A stretch of 14,303 bases of DNA from NCBI RefSeq assembly GCF_018854495.1, contig NZ_JABBDR010000155.1, forward strand, positions 1 to 14,303, in the 5' to 3' direction. Origin of the DNA: Acidithiobacillus ferruginosus (GTDB taxonomy: Bacteria; Pseudomonadota; Gammaproteobacteria; Acidithiobacillales; Acidithiobacillaceae). Below the pieces are notes generated by a model. That model was not told the origin of the DNA and did no database searches. It worked only from the letters and a program-made list of their open reading frames with translations. Shown piece by piece: positions 1 to 8,049 of this stretch. The position numbers and the translations under genes were made by a program. Each line of letters begins with the position of its first letter. The first letter of the stretch is position 1.

Positions 1-82
1 AAACCATCCGTCACTGCATGTGATGGCAATTGGGTCAAGAGTGAGAGCGACTGAACCTATGACAATTGAAAAGGACGCCGTC

Positions 83-298
83 ATGAATAAGCTCCTCATC
101 GCGTTGTGCGTAATAATCGCTCTTGCAGGGTGTTCGCGTTCCGATGGCCTGGATGATAGCCATACCGTGAAATGGTACATGGCACACGATGCCGCAGCTA
201 ACCCCTCTTTTCTTGTTGGCTTTTTTGGATCGGCGAATTCGGGTAATAAACGCACTCCCTGCGCGGCCAGGGAGACTGAAGCGCAAAAGGCCCCGTAG
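83..298 (+). CDS. EexN-like small lipoprotein (putative entry exclusion)
   Basis: A 71-residue predicted lipoprotein. The start at 83 is preferred over upstream ATGs because AAGGA lies 7 bases before it and it directly begins a lipoprotein signal peptide: MNK, a hydrophobic core, then the lipobox L14-A15-G16-C17. Ser follows the Cys, so there is no Asp +2 retention signal and outer-membrane sorting is expected. The mature part has HTVKWYMAHDAA followed by ANSG and a TP-C-AA pattern. This resembles EexN lipoproteins of type IV secretion loci, which typically read TV-x-Y-x-H...C-x-N-x-G...TP-x-C-x-NA. The usual cysteine before the N-x-G segment is missing, so the match is partial. EexN of plasmid pKM101 blocks redundant DNA entry. 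The gene stands alone on the plus strand, convergent with the 520-1164 gene. The lipoprotein call is firm; the exclusion role is inference. Confidence 0.6.
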   Translation: MNKLLIALCVIIALAGCSRSDGLDDSHTVKWYMAHDAAANPSFLVGFFGSANSGNKRTPCAARETEAQKAP

Positions 299-300
299 GA

Positions 301-326
301 TATCGCCCCATTATTCGGGGATGATA
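301..326 (+). terminator. Hairpin just after the lipoprotein gene, possible terminator
   Basis: TATC at 301-304 and CCCC at 306-309 can pair with GGGG at 317-320 and GATA at 323-326 around a 7-base loop, with a small internal bulge. It begins three bases after the stop codon. No T tract follows, so it is a weak candidate for an intrinsic terminator and may only protect the 3' end. The rest of 299-519 shows no gene and no convincing signal. Confidence 0.3.
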
Positions 327-519
327 GCGGTGACAGAATGAAAGAATAAACGAGTGACCGCTTTCGCTGCTTATGTGTCATTGGGGGTAGCGCAAGCACA
401 AGGGATGCCCGTAGGCGCCAGGATGAAACTTTATTGTCCACCATCACCGGGTCGGCAAAGGCGGTGGGGATACTCAGGATGATACTTTTTTGTCCGTTAA
501 CAGGGCGTGGGCCTTTTGT

Positions 520-1164
520 TTAGTGGACCCGGTGATACCAATATTTCATGGTAAGCCCGAAAGGGGTTCTGATGAGAAAACGTACCGCGGGACGGATAAG
601 GTAAAACGGTAAGATGAGCAGAGCTATAGCCAGCAGCCAGGTCTGGGACACGGGCAGACCCAAGTTGGCAACCAGGTAGCCTATACCCCAGTCGATCACA
701 AAGAGCCCAAGAAAGATCGGTGTGTCAGCCAGAAGGAGAACAGGCACCTTGGAGATCGGGGTACGCTGTTCACGGCGAATGCGGGCGCGGTGCTGTTGCC
801 GGCCCAACACGCAGTCGAGAAAATAGTACATGCGGCTCCAACGGCCTGAATGCTTCTTGGTCTTTTGTAGCAAGATACGCAGGCCTTCGGTTTCGTCATG
901 TAATAAGCCGTAGAAATCACCTATTTGTTTTGGGGACATGCCTTTTAATGAATTGGGCGATGCCCCGGAACATCCGATGACGTTGACCGCAACCAGAGCG
1001 TTAAGCACCCAAATCTCTTGCGGAAGTTTGGGGAGTGGTCTGTTGCCTATAAAACCAATCCTTTGCTCGGCGTAGGTGTACGTTAATCCCAAAGCGAGGA
1101 GTCCCGGGAGGAGTCCAGGATAAACCTCGTGGTTGTTCCATGGTTTCTGTTGTGTTGATGGCAT
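520..1164 (-). CDS. Hypothetical membrane protein downstream of traG, candidate exclusion protein
   Basis: A 214-residue protein that I do not recognise by sequence. The N-terminal two thirds look soluble, with one weakly hydrophobic stretch near residues 51-65. Two strong membrane segments follow near residues 141-168 and 174-192, and the end is short and basic (MKYWYHRVH). The ATG at 1164 is the first in the frame; a TAGGT sequence 8 bases upstream is a weak ribosome binding site. A good promoter lies at 1191-1219, so the gene can be expressed independently of the transfer operon. It is the second gene after traG on the same strand. In SXT/R391 elements the inner-membrane exclusion protein Eex is encoded immediately after traG, which makes an Eex-like role possible here. 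That is inference from position and membrane topology only, not from similarity. Confidence 0.7.
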   Translation of the reverse strand: MPSTQQKPWNNHEVYPGLLPGLLALGLTYTYAEQRIGFIGNRPLPKLPQEIWVLNALVAVNVIGCSGASPNSLKGMSPKQIGDFYGLLHDETEGLRILLQKTKKHSGRWSRMYYFLDCVLGRQQHRARIRREQRTPISKVPVLLLADTPIFLGLFVIDWGIGYLVANLGLPVSQTWLLAIALLILPFYLIRPAVRFLIRTPFGLTMKYWYHRVH

Positions 1165-1190
1165 TATGAAAGACCTAAAGCCTGCAGCCC

Positions 1191-1219
1191 AGAATAAATA
1201 TGAGAGTAAGTGGTATCAA
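1191..1219 (-). promoter_or_regulatory. Sigma-70-type promoter of the 520-1164 gene
   Basis: On the minus strand TTGATA (1214-1219, 5 of 6 to consensus) is followed after exactly 17 bases by TATTCT (1191-1196, 4 of 6). The predicted transcript would start about 20 bases before the ATG at 1164. A 6-bp inverted repeat, GTGGTA/TACCAC at 1210-1215 and 1233-1238, overlaps the -35 box and could be an operator, though six-base arms may be chance. Confidence 0.55.
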
Positions 1220-1261
1220 AATGAAAATCAGTTACCACCACTATACTTCCCTTGACGATAA

Positions 1262-1606
1262 CTAAAATTCGTCGTCAATACCCATGTCCATGTTGTTGTA
1301 ACCGATAAGGTTACTAGAAAAAGGCCACCCCAACGCGTTATTGTCGTTTTCAAAATTGTCATTATTGGCATCATCATCAACCGATGATTTTCCGAAAAAT
1401 GACCTAACGAACCCCCAAAGGGTGGGCAATTCCTCATCCTCTGTGGTGCTTCCAGGACGCTCCGCCGAACGATCAACATAAGCTGATCTTTTGTCCATAT
1501 CCCACCTATCGGGAAGGCCGATGAAGAAATTGCGAATGTCTCCCCACAAGGTAGGGAGCGGCGGATCCTCAAGAATCAGTGGATCCTGAATTTTATCTAG
1601 TTCCAT
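1262..1606 (-). CDS. Small acidic hypothetical protein with duplicated LPTLWG-x2-R-x-FF motif
   Basis: A 114-residue protein of unknown function. The ATG at 1606 is chosen because AGAGGA lies 7 bases upstream; the longer in-frame start lacks a comparable site. The sequence contains the motif LPTLWGDIRNFF at residues 17-28 and again as LPTLWGFVRSFF at 60-71, with 9 of 12 positions identical, each preceded by acidic or proline residues. The C-terminal part is rich in Asp and Asn (residues 76-90) and ends in DDEF. There is no signal peptide or membrane segment. Codons are more A/T-rich than in the TraI block, suggesting a separate origin. It lies about 110 bases after traG, separated by a small hairpin, and just before the 214-aa membrane protein gene. 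The paired aromatic motif suggests two short binding motifs, but this is speculative. Confidence 0.65.
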   Translation of the reverse strand: MELDKIQDPLILEDPPLPTLWGDIRNFFIGLPDRWDMDKRSAYVDRSAERPGSTTEDEELPTLWGFVRSFFGKSSVDDDANNDNFENDNNALGWPFSSNLIGYNNMDMGIDDEF

Positions 1607-1683
1607 GTTGGATTCCTCTTTCCAATGGATATGAGGGATGTGATACCACAATGGAAGCGGAAACGCAAGATTGCGCCTATATT

Positions 1684-1698
1684 ATTCCTCTTAGGAAT
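1684..1698. other. Small perfect hairpin between traG and the next gene
   Basis: ATTCCT (1684-1689) and AGGAAT (1693-1698) form a 6-bp stem with a 3-base loop, about 20 bases after the traG stop codon on the minus strand. No T tract follows in either direction, so it is at best a weak terminator or an mRNA-end stabiliser. A second tiny palindrome with CGCA/TGCG arms lies at about 1662-1673. Confidence 0.3.
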
Positions 1699-1715
1699 CA
1701 TGATGGTAAGGCGTT

Positions 1716-4700
1716 TTATGGTGCGCCCCCCTGAATCTCATCGGCCTCTGGCACATTGTTTGTGGCCGCAACCGCTGCCTTGTCAAAATCTCTCTGTGCA
1801 ATCTTGGCGGCGTGATCTGTCAAGGTTCCGGTTATGCTTATTGCCGCATCCGTAGTGTCCGCAACTTGATTCACTGGACCCGGATGTCTGGCCTCCCCAT
1901 CCGCGAGGTTGTTGACGGCTGTGGGCGCGGAAACAGCTTTTACCACGGTGCCCACAATCGGGCTGTTCAGAACAGGCGTGTGAAATCCCTTATTGTTAGC
2001 GTTATAAAACCGTGCGCCGGTTCCAGGGGCGTAATCCTGCCCACCAGACGTGCCTCCATAGAACGCATCAGTGGCACCCCGATCCGCATCAGCTTTCGCT
2101 GATGCTGTTCCAGGAGTCGGTCCGCCTGGAGATGTTCCTGTGGCACTATCTACGCCAGCATTGAAGGCCGGAATGCTGGCTATAGCAGCATTATTCCCTG
2201 CGGCATTGGTACTATGAGAGATTGCACCAATCTGCTGTTGTGCCTGCTCGGCAATGCTTGCAGTCTTACCGCCAAATGCCATGTTTCCGGTTATGGCATG
2301 GATGAAACTGTCAGCATTACCCCATTTTCCGTCCGCGCCGGCTCGCCGGTAAGTGTACATGGCGGCGTATGCGGATAGTGCAGATTCGCTGGTATCGCCA
2401 GACTTGTGTGCAAGCTCTAAGCCCTTACTAAAAAGGCCACCCAGACCGTTGGCATCTGCCATGGCTTCCGTAAAGGGTATCGCCGGATGACCAGCAGCTC
2501 TGTTCTGAATAGCAGCACCGAGTGTTGCGGTATCATACTTCTGGGCCGCACCCTGACCTGACTCATTTTTTGCGGCGGCGGCAAGTGATTGCGCTTGTTG
2601 TTGAGCCGTTTTAGCCTGTGCTGCATCCGCCCAGGTTTTCCGGGCCATCTGACCAAGACTGGCCTTTGTTCCTTGGCCGGCTTTATTGTCCAATCCGGAA
2701 TCAACACCGTTAAAATGATCCAGATTCCTGCTGCTGGTGAGTGAGTTCAAAGCTGCCATGTTTGCGGTAGTATTCAGCTTATCGGCTATTTTTGATGCTT
2801 CTGCGCCACTTACGGTCATCCCTACTTCTGCCATTGCTGACGCAACCTTGGTGGCGGGGATCTTACCGTTGAGCTTGCCGCCCATATCCGTTTTTAACTG
2901 TGCTGAAAACTCTGCGGACCTATCTTCCGCGAGGCCAGTTGCATTGCTTACAGAATGCTGTGCGCTTTGCATCTTAGCATAGGCCTGCTTTGCACCATTA
3001 TTTTCTTTTAGATAACTGCTGAGTGCTGTGCTTTTGTCATTTAAAAGCGCGGACGTGGCCTCTCCGAGTTGTGTTGCGCTGGCAGAGGCTTCGTTTGCTT
3101 TAGCAATAGAGGATGTTCGGGCCGCTGTTGCGGCGCTACTCGTGTTAGTTGCGCTGGATATACTAGAGGCATTCAATGACGATTCCATGTCCATCACCCG
3201 CCCATTACCAGGGCTGGCAAACGTCCTTTCAGACGCATTGCCCGCCAGGGTGCTGGCCCCTGCTGTCGGGGTGGACTCGCTCATGTTCTTGTCCATCACG
3301 CTGTCACCACGGATGGCGGTTCCTAGCTGGGAGAAGCCGTAATAGGACCCTGACAGGATGGCGAATGTCAGTACGGGCGTCAGGCCCATCATGAGGTTCG
3401 CCATGGAAAGATTGCGCTGCGCATGATCCAGAATCATTCCGATGTTCGACGGGCTGGTCATGGGGACGCCGTGCATGTGGGCCTCCATTTTCTTGAACGA
3501 TTCTCCGATGATCTCCTGCGAGTAGTCATTGATCAACGCGGCGACAGGCATCCAACTCTCGGTCCAGGCGCCGAAAAGCAGGAACTTCCCGAAATTACTC
3601 AATCCCGCCATCCCCTGCATCATGACAACACCAATCACTATAGGGGTCATGGCAAAGAACAGGAATTGGAGAATTGCCATAAGAGGCAGCATGTTCATGC
3701 CGAATAATGATGCGGTACCGGCATTCATGGCCGCCTGGCGCCCGAATGCGGTAGCCTTGGTGACGCAATACGGGTCTAAGGCGGTCGGCATATTGGGGTC
3801 ATAAACGGACAATCCGACGTGTTCTCCACTCTGGAAGGCGCAATTCAGGATCATGTTGTTCATGTAGTCGTAGCCGGTATTGGCCGTACCCTGGAGCATG
3901 GTGCCGACCATCATACTGGCCGACGCTGGTGTCTGCCCGTTCAGACTGGATCCGGTCGTCTTTTCCTGTAGCAAATCATTAAAATTCGGGACACCGGCAC
4001 TGGTGGTGCCATTCTGGAAGTCAGACCAGGCACTTGCCAAAGTCTGTGATGCGGTACTGCAGGGTACGGTGTACCCAGGTTTGGGTTGATCTGCGCTGTT
4101 CACATACAGCGTGGCTTCGGCATTAGCCAGAGGGAGCTGTTGACCAGTTGTACAATTCAGGCCAAAGAAAGCGCAGGTCAGGCTTCCCGCCGTGCCTATT
4201 TCCCCTTGTGAAACATCGCTGGTAGGTTCGATACAGGAAGCTACAAAGCTGCTTACTGAATTGCTCATCGGTGCTTGTTTCATGGAAAACAGACTGTACA
4301 AACCGCGCAACTTATAAGTCAGTGCCAATGGCCCATCGAACCCGTAGACACCACCATTACCGTTAGAGCCGGTAAACAGGCTGGTGTCGGTATTGTTTGC
4401 CTGCTGAAAGGCCTGGCCGATTTCCTTGCTGGCCTCATAGGAAACCGTGGAGAAGATCGACGCGGTGTAGGCAACCCCTATGGGTACCCCATCGACGATA
4501 CTGGAATCTCCGTTATACATATTTTCCAGGTTGACCGGGGTTTTGACAGCGAACATGACGGCGAAGAACACCGCCAGGAGGAGGACCTGGTGCATCTCGA
4601 ATCGCTGTTTGAGCATGGATGTGACAAAAAGAATGATGAGAGTAATCACGAGTCCCATAGCAATCAGAGCACCGCCACCGAATGCTCCGTTATTCCCGGC

Positions 4701-4799
4701 CCAAAGGGTGTTGTTTGCCGGATTAAAAAGCATCTGCAGCGCGGTCAGCGCCGAAAAAAAACTGTTCAGATTGCCTACGACATAGATATTTGGAACCAC
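1716..4799 (-). CDS. traG: Conjugal transfer mating-pair stabilisation protein TraG
   Basis: A 1027-residue inner-membrane protein of the F-type secretion system. TraG-family proteins act in pilus assembly through the N-terminal membrane domain and in mating-pair stabilisation through a periplasmic C-terminal domain; in F and SXT they are also the target recognised by entry exclusion. The N-terminus shows membrane segments near residues 43-63 and 70-90. Further hydrophobic helices lie in roughly residues 365-480. From about 500 onward the protein is hydrophilic, Ala/Ser/Gln-rich and low in cysteine, as expected for the periplasmic tail. The length compares with 938 residues in F and is slightly shorter than SXT TraG as I recall it. 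The start is GTG at 4799, supported by GAGGG 7 bases upstream, 25 bases after the traH stop. The gene is last in the traF-traH-traG series. Confidence 0.9.
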   Translation of the reverse strand: MVPNIYVVGNLNSFFSALTALQMLFNPANNTLWAGNNGAFGGGALIAMGLVITLIILFVTSMLKQRFEMHQVLLLAVFFAVMFAVKTPVNLENMYNGDSSIVDGVPIGVAYTASIFSTVSYEASKEIGQAFQQANNTDTSLFTGSNGNGGVYGFDGPLALTYKLRGLYSLFSMKQAPMSNSVSSFVASCIEPTSDVSQGEIGTAGSLTCAFFGLNCTTGQQLPLANAEATLYVNSADQPKPGYTVPCSTASQTLASAWSDFQNGTTSAGVPNFNDLLQEKTTGSSLNGQTPASASMMVGTMLQGTANTGYDYMNNMILNCAFQSGEHVGLSVYDPNMPTALDPYCVTKATAFGRQAAMNAGTASLFGMNMLPLMAILQFLFFAMTPIVIGVVMMQGMAGLSNFGKFLLFGAWTESWMPVAALINDYSQEIIGESFKKMEAHMHGVPMTSPSNIGMILDHAQRNLSMANLMMGLTPVLTFAILSGSYYGFSQLGTAIRGDSVMDKNMSESTPTAGASTLAGNASERTFASPGNGRVMDMESSLNASSISSATNTSSAATAARTSSIAKANEASASATQLGEATSALLNDKSTALSSYLKENNGAKQAYAKMQSAQHSVSNATGLAEDRSAEFSAQLKTDMGGKLNGKIPATKVASAMAEVGMTVSGAEASKIADKLNTTANMAALNSLTSSRNLDHFNGVDSGLDNKAGQGTKASLGQMARKTWADAAQAKTAQQQAQSLAAAAKNESGQGAAQKYDTATLGAAIQNRAAGHPAIPFTEAMADANGLGGLFSKGLELAHKSGDTSESALSAYAAMYTYRRAGADGKWGNADSFIHAITGNMAFGGKTASIAEQAQQQIGAISHSTNAAGNNAAIASIPAFNAGVDSATGTSPGGPTPGTASAKADADRGATDAFYGGTSGGQDYAPGTGARFYNANNKGFHTPVLNSPIVGTVVKAVSAPTAVNNLADGEARHPGPVNQVADTTDAAISITGTLTDHAAKIAQRDFDKAAVAATNNVPEADEIQGGAP

Positions 4800-4823
4800 G
4801 TCAAAACCCTCTTTTGCCGGATA

Positions 4824-6443
4824 TTACTGGCTATTTGCTCCATTTTCCGCCAAGGATGCGCGATAGTTGCGCACCATGGTGGTTAGCGTATTCATCACGT
4901 TTTCGTGGATCGCTTCCCGTTCGGAATACGCATTTATCTCTCCGGCCATGTTGGACATCGCGGAGTAATACTCTTTGGGAATAACCACATGCGAGTTTCC
5001 GTTGTAGATGTTCGATTCCGTGGTCATGAGGGCGGTACCCAGCTTGACGGCATAGGCATCGACCAGAATGGGGGCCACGTCCTGTCCGATGGTGTGTATG
5101 AGGTTCACATTGGGTTGCGCCTCGTGCATCAGCGAGGTGATACCGGCGGGAATGGTCGAGACGAAAGCTGTCTGGTTAGCGGAAAGCGCTTGTCCGGTGC
5201 TGAGATAGTTCACCAGCCCGAGGTGGTTGCCTGGACCGCCGCCATACATCATGTGCTTGATGTGCCTGGCGATACCCTCATATCCCATGGCACCCAGCGT
5301 CGTTCCCCCAGAATCCACCAGTTCGCATCCCATGTTGGGTGAGAAGGGTTGATAGGTGTGATTGTTTGACGACACCCATGGCTGACAAGTCAATACCGGG
5401 GCACCCTTGGTACCATCCACCAACTCGGAAAGCAGCAGACTTGGACCCACGACCTCGGTGTTTTTGGAGTAGGGTGCATTAGGGGTGTTGGATGTGCTCT
5501 GGCTCTGCATGGCTGATTGCGTTGTGTTGCCCTGGGCGCTTGCGGCTGGTCGCAAAATCTCTGTGCCCACCAGAGACATCAGGATTTCCTTGGTACAGGC
5601 ATTGCTTCCTGCCGTGGCGCAGGCCTGACCATTGAGCGTGCCTGTGGCACCTGCGTCGATATTGGTGAGCAGGTTGTAGGCCGGTTGGTTGTTGATGGCC
5701 TTCCAGAACATATTGCCCTCGGGTGTAAAGGCCGATTGGGGGACTTTCCGGGTGGTAGTCTGACCGTTGAAAGATTGGGTAATATTGTTGTAAAAGGTGT
5801 TGGCGATATGTGATGCGATGCCGGCGGCGCTGGCTGAATTACTCGCGGTGAAGAAGTCGGTTACATCGCCGGTGGCAGCCGACATGGTGTGGAGTGCTTC
5901 CGTGCCGACCTGTGCGAAGCCATTAGCCACCTGAGTAGCGGGGAATACGCCTTGGGCCAGTTGGCAGGTGTTGTGCAGGGCGTTGTTCATGGCAGTGATG
6001 GCTTTCTGGATGGATGCCAATAGCGCACCGCACTGGTGACACATGGCGTCAATGGCGAGCTGGAAAGCATATCCCAGCGCCTGCTGGCCGATGGTGCGAA
6101 GTAGCGCCAGAAATTGCTGTCCATTGATGAAGTGAAAAGATCCCATATACAAATTGATCCCCCCGCATCCTGCAGAGATGTCGGGTGGGCTGAAAGACAG
6201 GATGTTGACGCCGCTGAGAGGGGTGCGGATCTCGGAGTAGCCGCCGGAAAGGGTGTAGCCGTTGCCGGTATTCGCCAGGGTCGGCGCGGAAGTCGCCGAG
6301 AACATGCCTTGCACGAAGCTCTGCATCCCCAGGCCATAGGCCATCTGTTCGTGCAGGACCATGGTCGTGACCATGGAAGATCCCACCGCCAGCAAAACCC
6401 CTTTGGCGATGGTGCGGAATGTGGGGGCGTCCTGGTTTAACAT
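4824..6443 (-). CDS. traH: Conjugal pilus assembly protein TraH
   Basis: A 539-residue protein of the F-type pilus assembly machinery, expected in the periplasm or outer membrane with TraF and other pilus extension factors. The N-terminus has a hydrophobic export segment (residues 12-30). The family-typical region at about 90-165 has GCGGINLYMGSFHFING, an LL-R-x-IGQQALGYAFQLA stretch, a C-x-x-C pair (MCHQCG) and a long amphipathic helix. TraH family proteins carry this glycine/cysteine region before a coiled C-terminal half. The ATG at 6443 is preferred over the TTG two codons upstream because TAGGA, which overlaps the traF stop codon, sits 7 bases before the ATG. The overlap of ribosome site and stop codon suggests translational coupling. 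The length (458 in F) is within the range of ICE homologues. Confidence 0.9.
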   Translation of the reverse strand: MLNQDAPTFRTIAKGVLLAVGSSMVTTMVLHEQMAYGLGMQSFVQGMFSATSAPTLANTGNGYTLSGGYSEIRTPLSGVNILSFSPPDISAGCGGINLYMGSFHFINGQQFLALLRTIGQQALGYAFQLAIDAMCHQCGALLASIQKAITAMNNALHNTCQLAQGVFPATQVANGFAQVGTEALHTMSAATGDVTDFFTASNSASAAGIASHIANTFYNNITQSFNGQTTTRKVPQSAFTPEGNMFWKAINNQPAYNLLTNIDAGATGTLNGQACATAGSNACTKEILMSLVGTEILRPAASAQGNTTQSAMQSQSTSNTPNAPYSKNTEVVGPSLLLSELVDGTKGAPVLTCQPWVSSNNHTYQPFSPNMGCELVDSGGTTLGAMGYEGIARHIKHMMYGGGPGNHLGLVNYLSTGQALSANQTAFVSTIPAGITSLMHEAQPNVNLIHTIGQDVAPILVDAYAVKLGTALMTTESNIYNGNSHVVIPKEYYSAMSNMAGEINAYSEREAIHENVMNTLTTMVRNYRASLAENGANSQ

Positions 6444-6452
6444 GGGCAATTC

Positions 6453-7421
6453 CTACCAGTTGTGAATGCGGGAAGTGGTCTGGTTTTCTACATACTGTGC
6501 AATCTGTGTCGGCGTGGAGACGTTTTGCGCATCGGCGGCATGAATCTGTTTCGTGGTCAGCACGCCGCGCTCATACGGGCTGGTGGACCAGTTGGCGAGA
6601 TGTTTGGGCAGTAAATGAACATAGCCTGCGTCGGTCACAATGTTCTGCATCAGTGTCCCTGCCACCTGATAGCCTTGGGTCACGACGGCAAAATTATCGG
6701 GTGCCCAGACCATGACGATGGCGGGTGTCTCGACCAGGTGCAGCATTTTGGCTTGCCCGTGATCCTGCACAAAAACGGCGTTCTTCGGGACGCCAGAGAT
6801 CGAGCCGCGATTCACGTCGATATAGACCGTGCGGAAGTGGGCGAGCTGTAGCAGATGACGATACTGGCCGAGCTGCATGTTGCAGAATGGGCAGTCGTGT
6901 TTGACGAAGACCCACATACCGACCTTCTTGGTGAGGTACTGGAGTGCTTTCTGGCGGTTCTGGGCAATATAGCTGTTGAATGCGCTGTTACCCGCGTTGG
7001 AGCGTGGCACCAGGTTGGAGTAGTTCAGCGCCGGGTTCGTATTCGCCACCTGCACGAACTTCTCGGCGAAGTTCTGGGCCTTGTCGAACATCACCTTTTG
7101 AAGCGATAGGTAATTGGTGACGTTTTTCGTATTGGGATTGTTGATGGCAGCATTGCGGTACTTCTTGAGATGCACGCGGATCCATTTTACCGAAAGAACC
7201 TGTGTTTTTTTGGGTTTGGGCTTGGGCTTTTCCACTGGCTTTGGAGCCATGATGGGCTTTGGCAGCAGCTTGGGCTTCGGTGGCGGTGGTGGCGGAAGCT
7301 GATACCAGAACCAGCCGTGCGCGTTACTACTGTCGAGCGGGCCTGCGAATGCGCCCGGCATGGCCGTGAGCATCGCGGCGGCCATGCCGATGGCTGTCAG
7401 TGCGCGTGCCCGCCCGTTCAA
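6453..7421 (-). CDS. traF: TraF-like periplasmic thioredoxin-fold pilus assembly protein
   Basis: A 322-residue exported protein of the TraF family of F-type systems, needed for pilus assembly. A Sec signal peptide (MNGRARALTAIGMAAA, hydrophobic core, cleavage near AFA-G, residues 24-27) leads into the family hallmark GWFWY (36-40). A proline/lysine-rich tether follows (42-72). The C-terminal half has a thioredoxin-like fold with the redox motif CPFC at 177-180 and a probable cis-proline in ETPAIV (P233). F TraF lacks a redox CxxC, whereas TrbB has one, so this protein combines TraF position with a TrbB/DsbC-like active site. The start is TTG at 7421, overlapping the upstream stop as TTGA, with AAGGA 8 bases before it. 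The first ATG, 12 codons later, would remove the charged n-region of the signal peptide. Confidence 0.85.
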   Translation of the reverse strand: MNGRARALTAIGMAAAMLTAMPGAFAGPLDSSNAHGWFWYQLPPPPPPKPKLLPKPIMAPKPVEKPKPKPKKTQVLSVKWIRVHLKKYRNAAINNPNTKNVTNYLSLQKVMFDKAQNFAEKFVQVANTNPALNYSNLVPRSNAGNSAFNSYIAQNRQKALQYLTKKVGMWVFVKHDCPFCNMQLGQYRHLLQLAHFRTVYIDVNRGSISGVPKNAVFVQDHGQAKMLHLVETPAIVMVWAPDNFAVVTQGYQVAGTLMQNIVTDAGYVHLLPKHLANWSTSPYERGVLTTKQIHAADAQNVSTPTQIAQYVENQTTSRIHNW

Positions 7422-7930
7422 TTCCTCTGTCCTTTGAGGACCACGAGACCTGCCGGTATCGCTTGCTGAGTGGGTGCGGGAGCGTTTGGAATCTGTAGTC
7501 CCAGGTGCGCCGCGAATCGCGCCACATAGCCGTTCTGCCAGGCTATCGGCATTCCATTCATGCCTGCGTTATAGCAGGCCGCGGCATCGAGGAGATTGCC
7601 CGTCTGGGCCAGGCATTGGGCAAACACCCAGGTGCCCGCCATGACGTTAGCACAGGCGTTGTACTTCAGTGTTTGATAGCTGTATCCGAAACGGCGCAGG
7701 AGAGGCAGGTGGCAGGTGTTGACCTGCATCGGGCCGAGATCCGTGGTGCCGTTGCTGTCGTGTGCCGCGATGCCGGGGGCTGCGCCCTCGTTCTGCATCA
7801 AAGCGACGATGTCCCGCTTCGGGACACCATATTGCTTGGACGCCGCAGCAATGCAGGAGATCGGTGCGCCGTGAAAATCGGCTTGGTGTGTCCAGGCAGG
7901 CGTGATGACAAACAAGGCATTAAACCCCAA
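7418..7930 (-). CDS. Lytic transglycosylase of the transfer system (start region apparently frameshifted)
   Basis: A soluble lytic transglycosylase (SLT fold) that would cleave peptidoglycan to let the secretion channel through. The catalytic glutamate is in MQNEG (E48), followed by the family motif DLGPMQVN (64-71), the third conserved segment with paired cysteines, and YNAG (120-123). The 170-residue frame has no ATG start. Its first usable codon is TTG at 7930, without a ribosome binding site, giving a signal peptide with no positive charge. An ATG at 7952 in another frame encodes MKICSRRI and hits TAA after ten codons. Removing one base from the GGGG run at 7925-7928 would join it to GFNALFVIT and give a normal signal peptide. 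Either the gene carries a recent frameshift, the sequence has a homopolymer error, or the TTG start is genuine. It overlaps traF by four bases. Confidence 0.8.
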   Translation of the reverse strand: MGFNALFVITPAWTHQADFHGAPISCIAAASKQYGVPKRDIVALMQNEGAAPGIAAHDSNGTTDLGPMQVNTCHLPLLRRFGYSYQTLKYNACANVMAGTWVFAQCLAQTGNLLDAAACYNAGMNGMPIAWQNGYVARFAAHLGLQIPNAPAPTQQAIPAGLVVLKGQRN

Positions 7931-7952
7931 TTCTGCGGCTACATATTTTCAT

Positions 7953-8049
7953 AGTGTATTTTATAAAACCCTAGATAGGAAGTGGCCGCTGCGCGGTACA
8001 TAGAAACTGTCCGGTATCCATGGTCAGTATGAATCGGCGGAGGAACCTT
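7953..8049. promoter_or_regulatory. Divergent intergenic region between transglycosylase and plus-strand membrane genes
   Basis: This short gap separates two oppositely directed gene groups, so promoters for both are expected. It contains an A/T island with a perfect 10-bp palindrome, TTTTATAAAA at 7959-7968, offering -10-like TATAAA on the minus strand about 20 bases before the ATG at 7952. I could not find a convincing -35 box on either strand. An activator, or the element's own sigma-like factor, might be needed. Confidence 0.3.

Noticed and set aside
445..466. CACCG/CGGTG inverted repeat considered as terminator for the 520-1164 gene
   Set aside because: Only five-base arms with a 12-base loop and no T tract; expected by chance in this composition.
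1228..1572. Alternative minus-strand frame overlapping the small acidic gene
   Set aside because: No ribosome site, and its composition looks like a frame-shifted reading of the acidic gene with the duplicated motif.
4275..4886. Plus-strand open frame of 203 codons across the traG start
   Set aside because: It lies antisense to the N-terminal membrane region of TraG and the end of traH, both well supported; no ribosome site or family resemblance.
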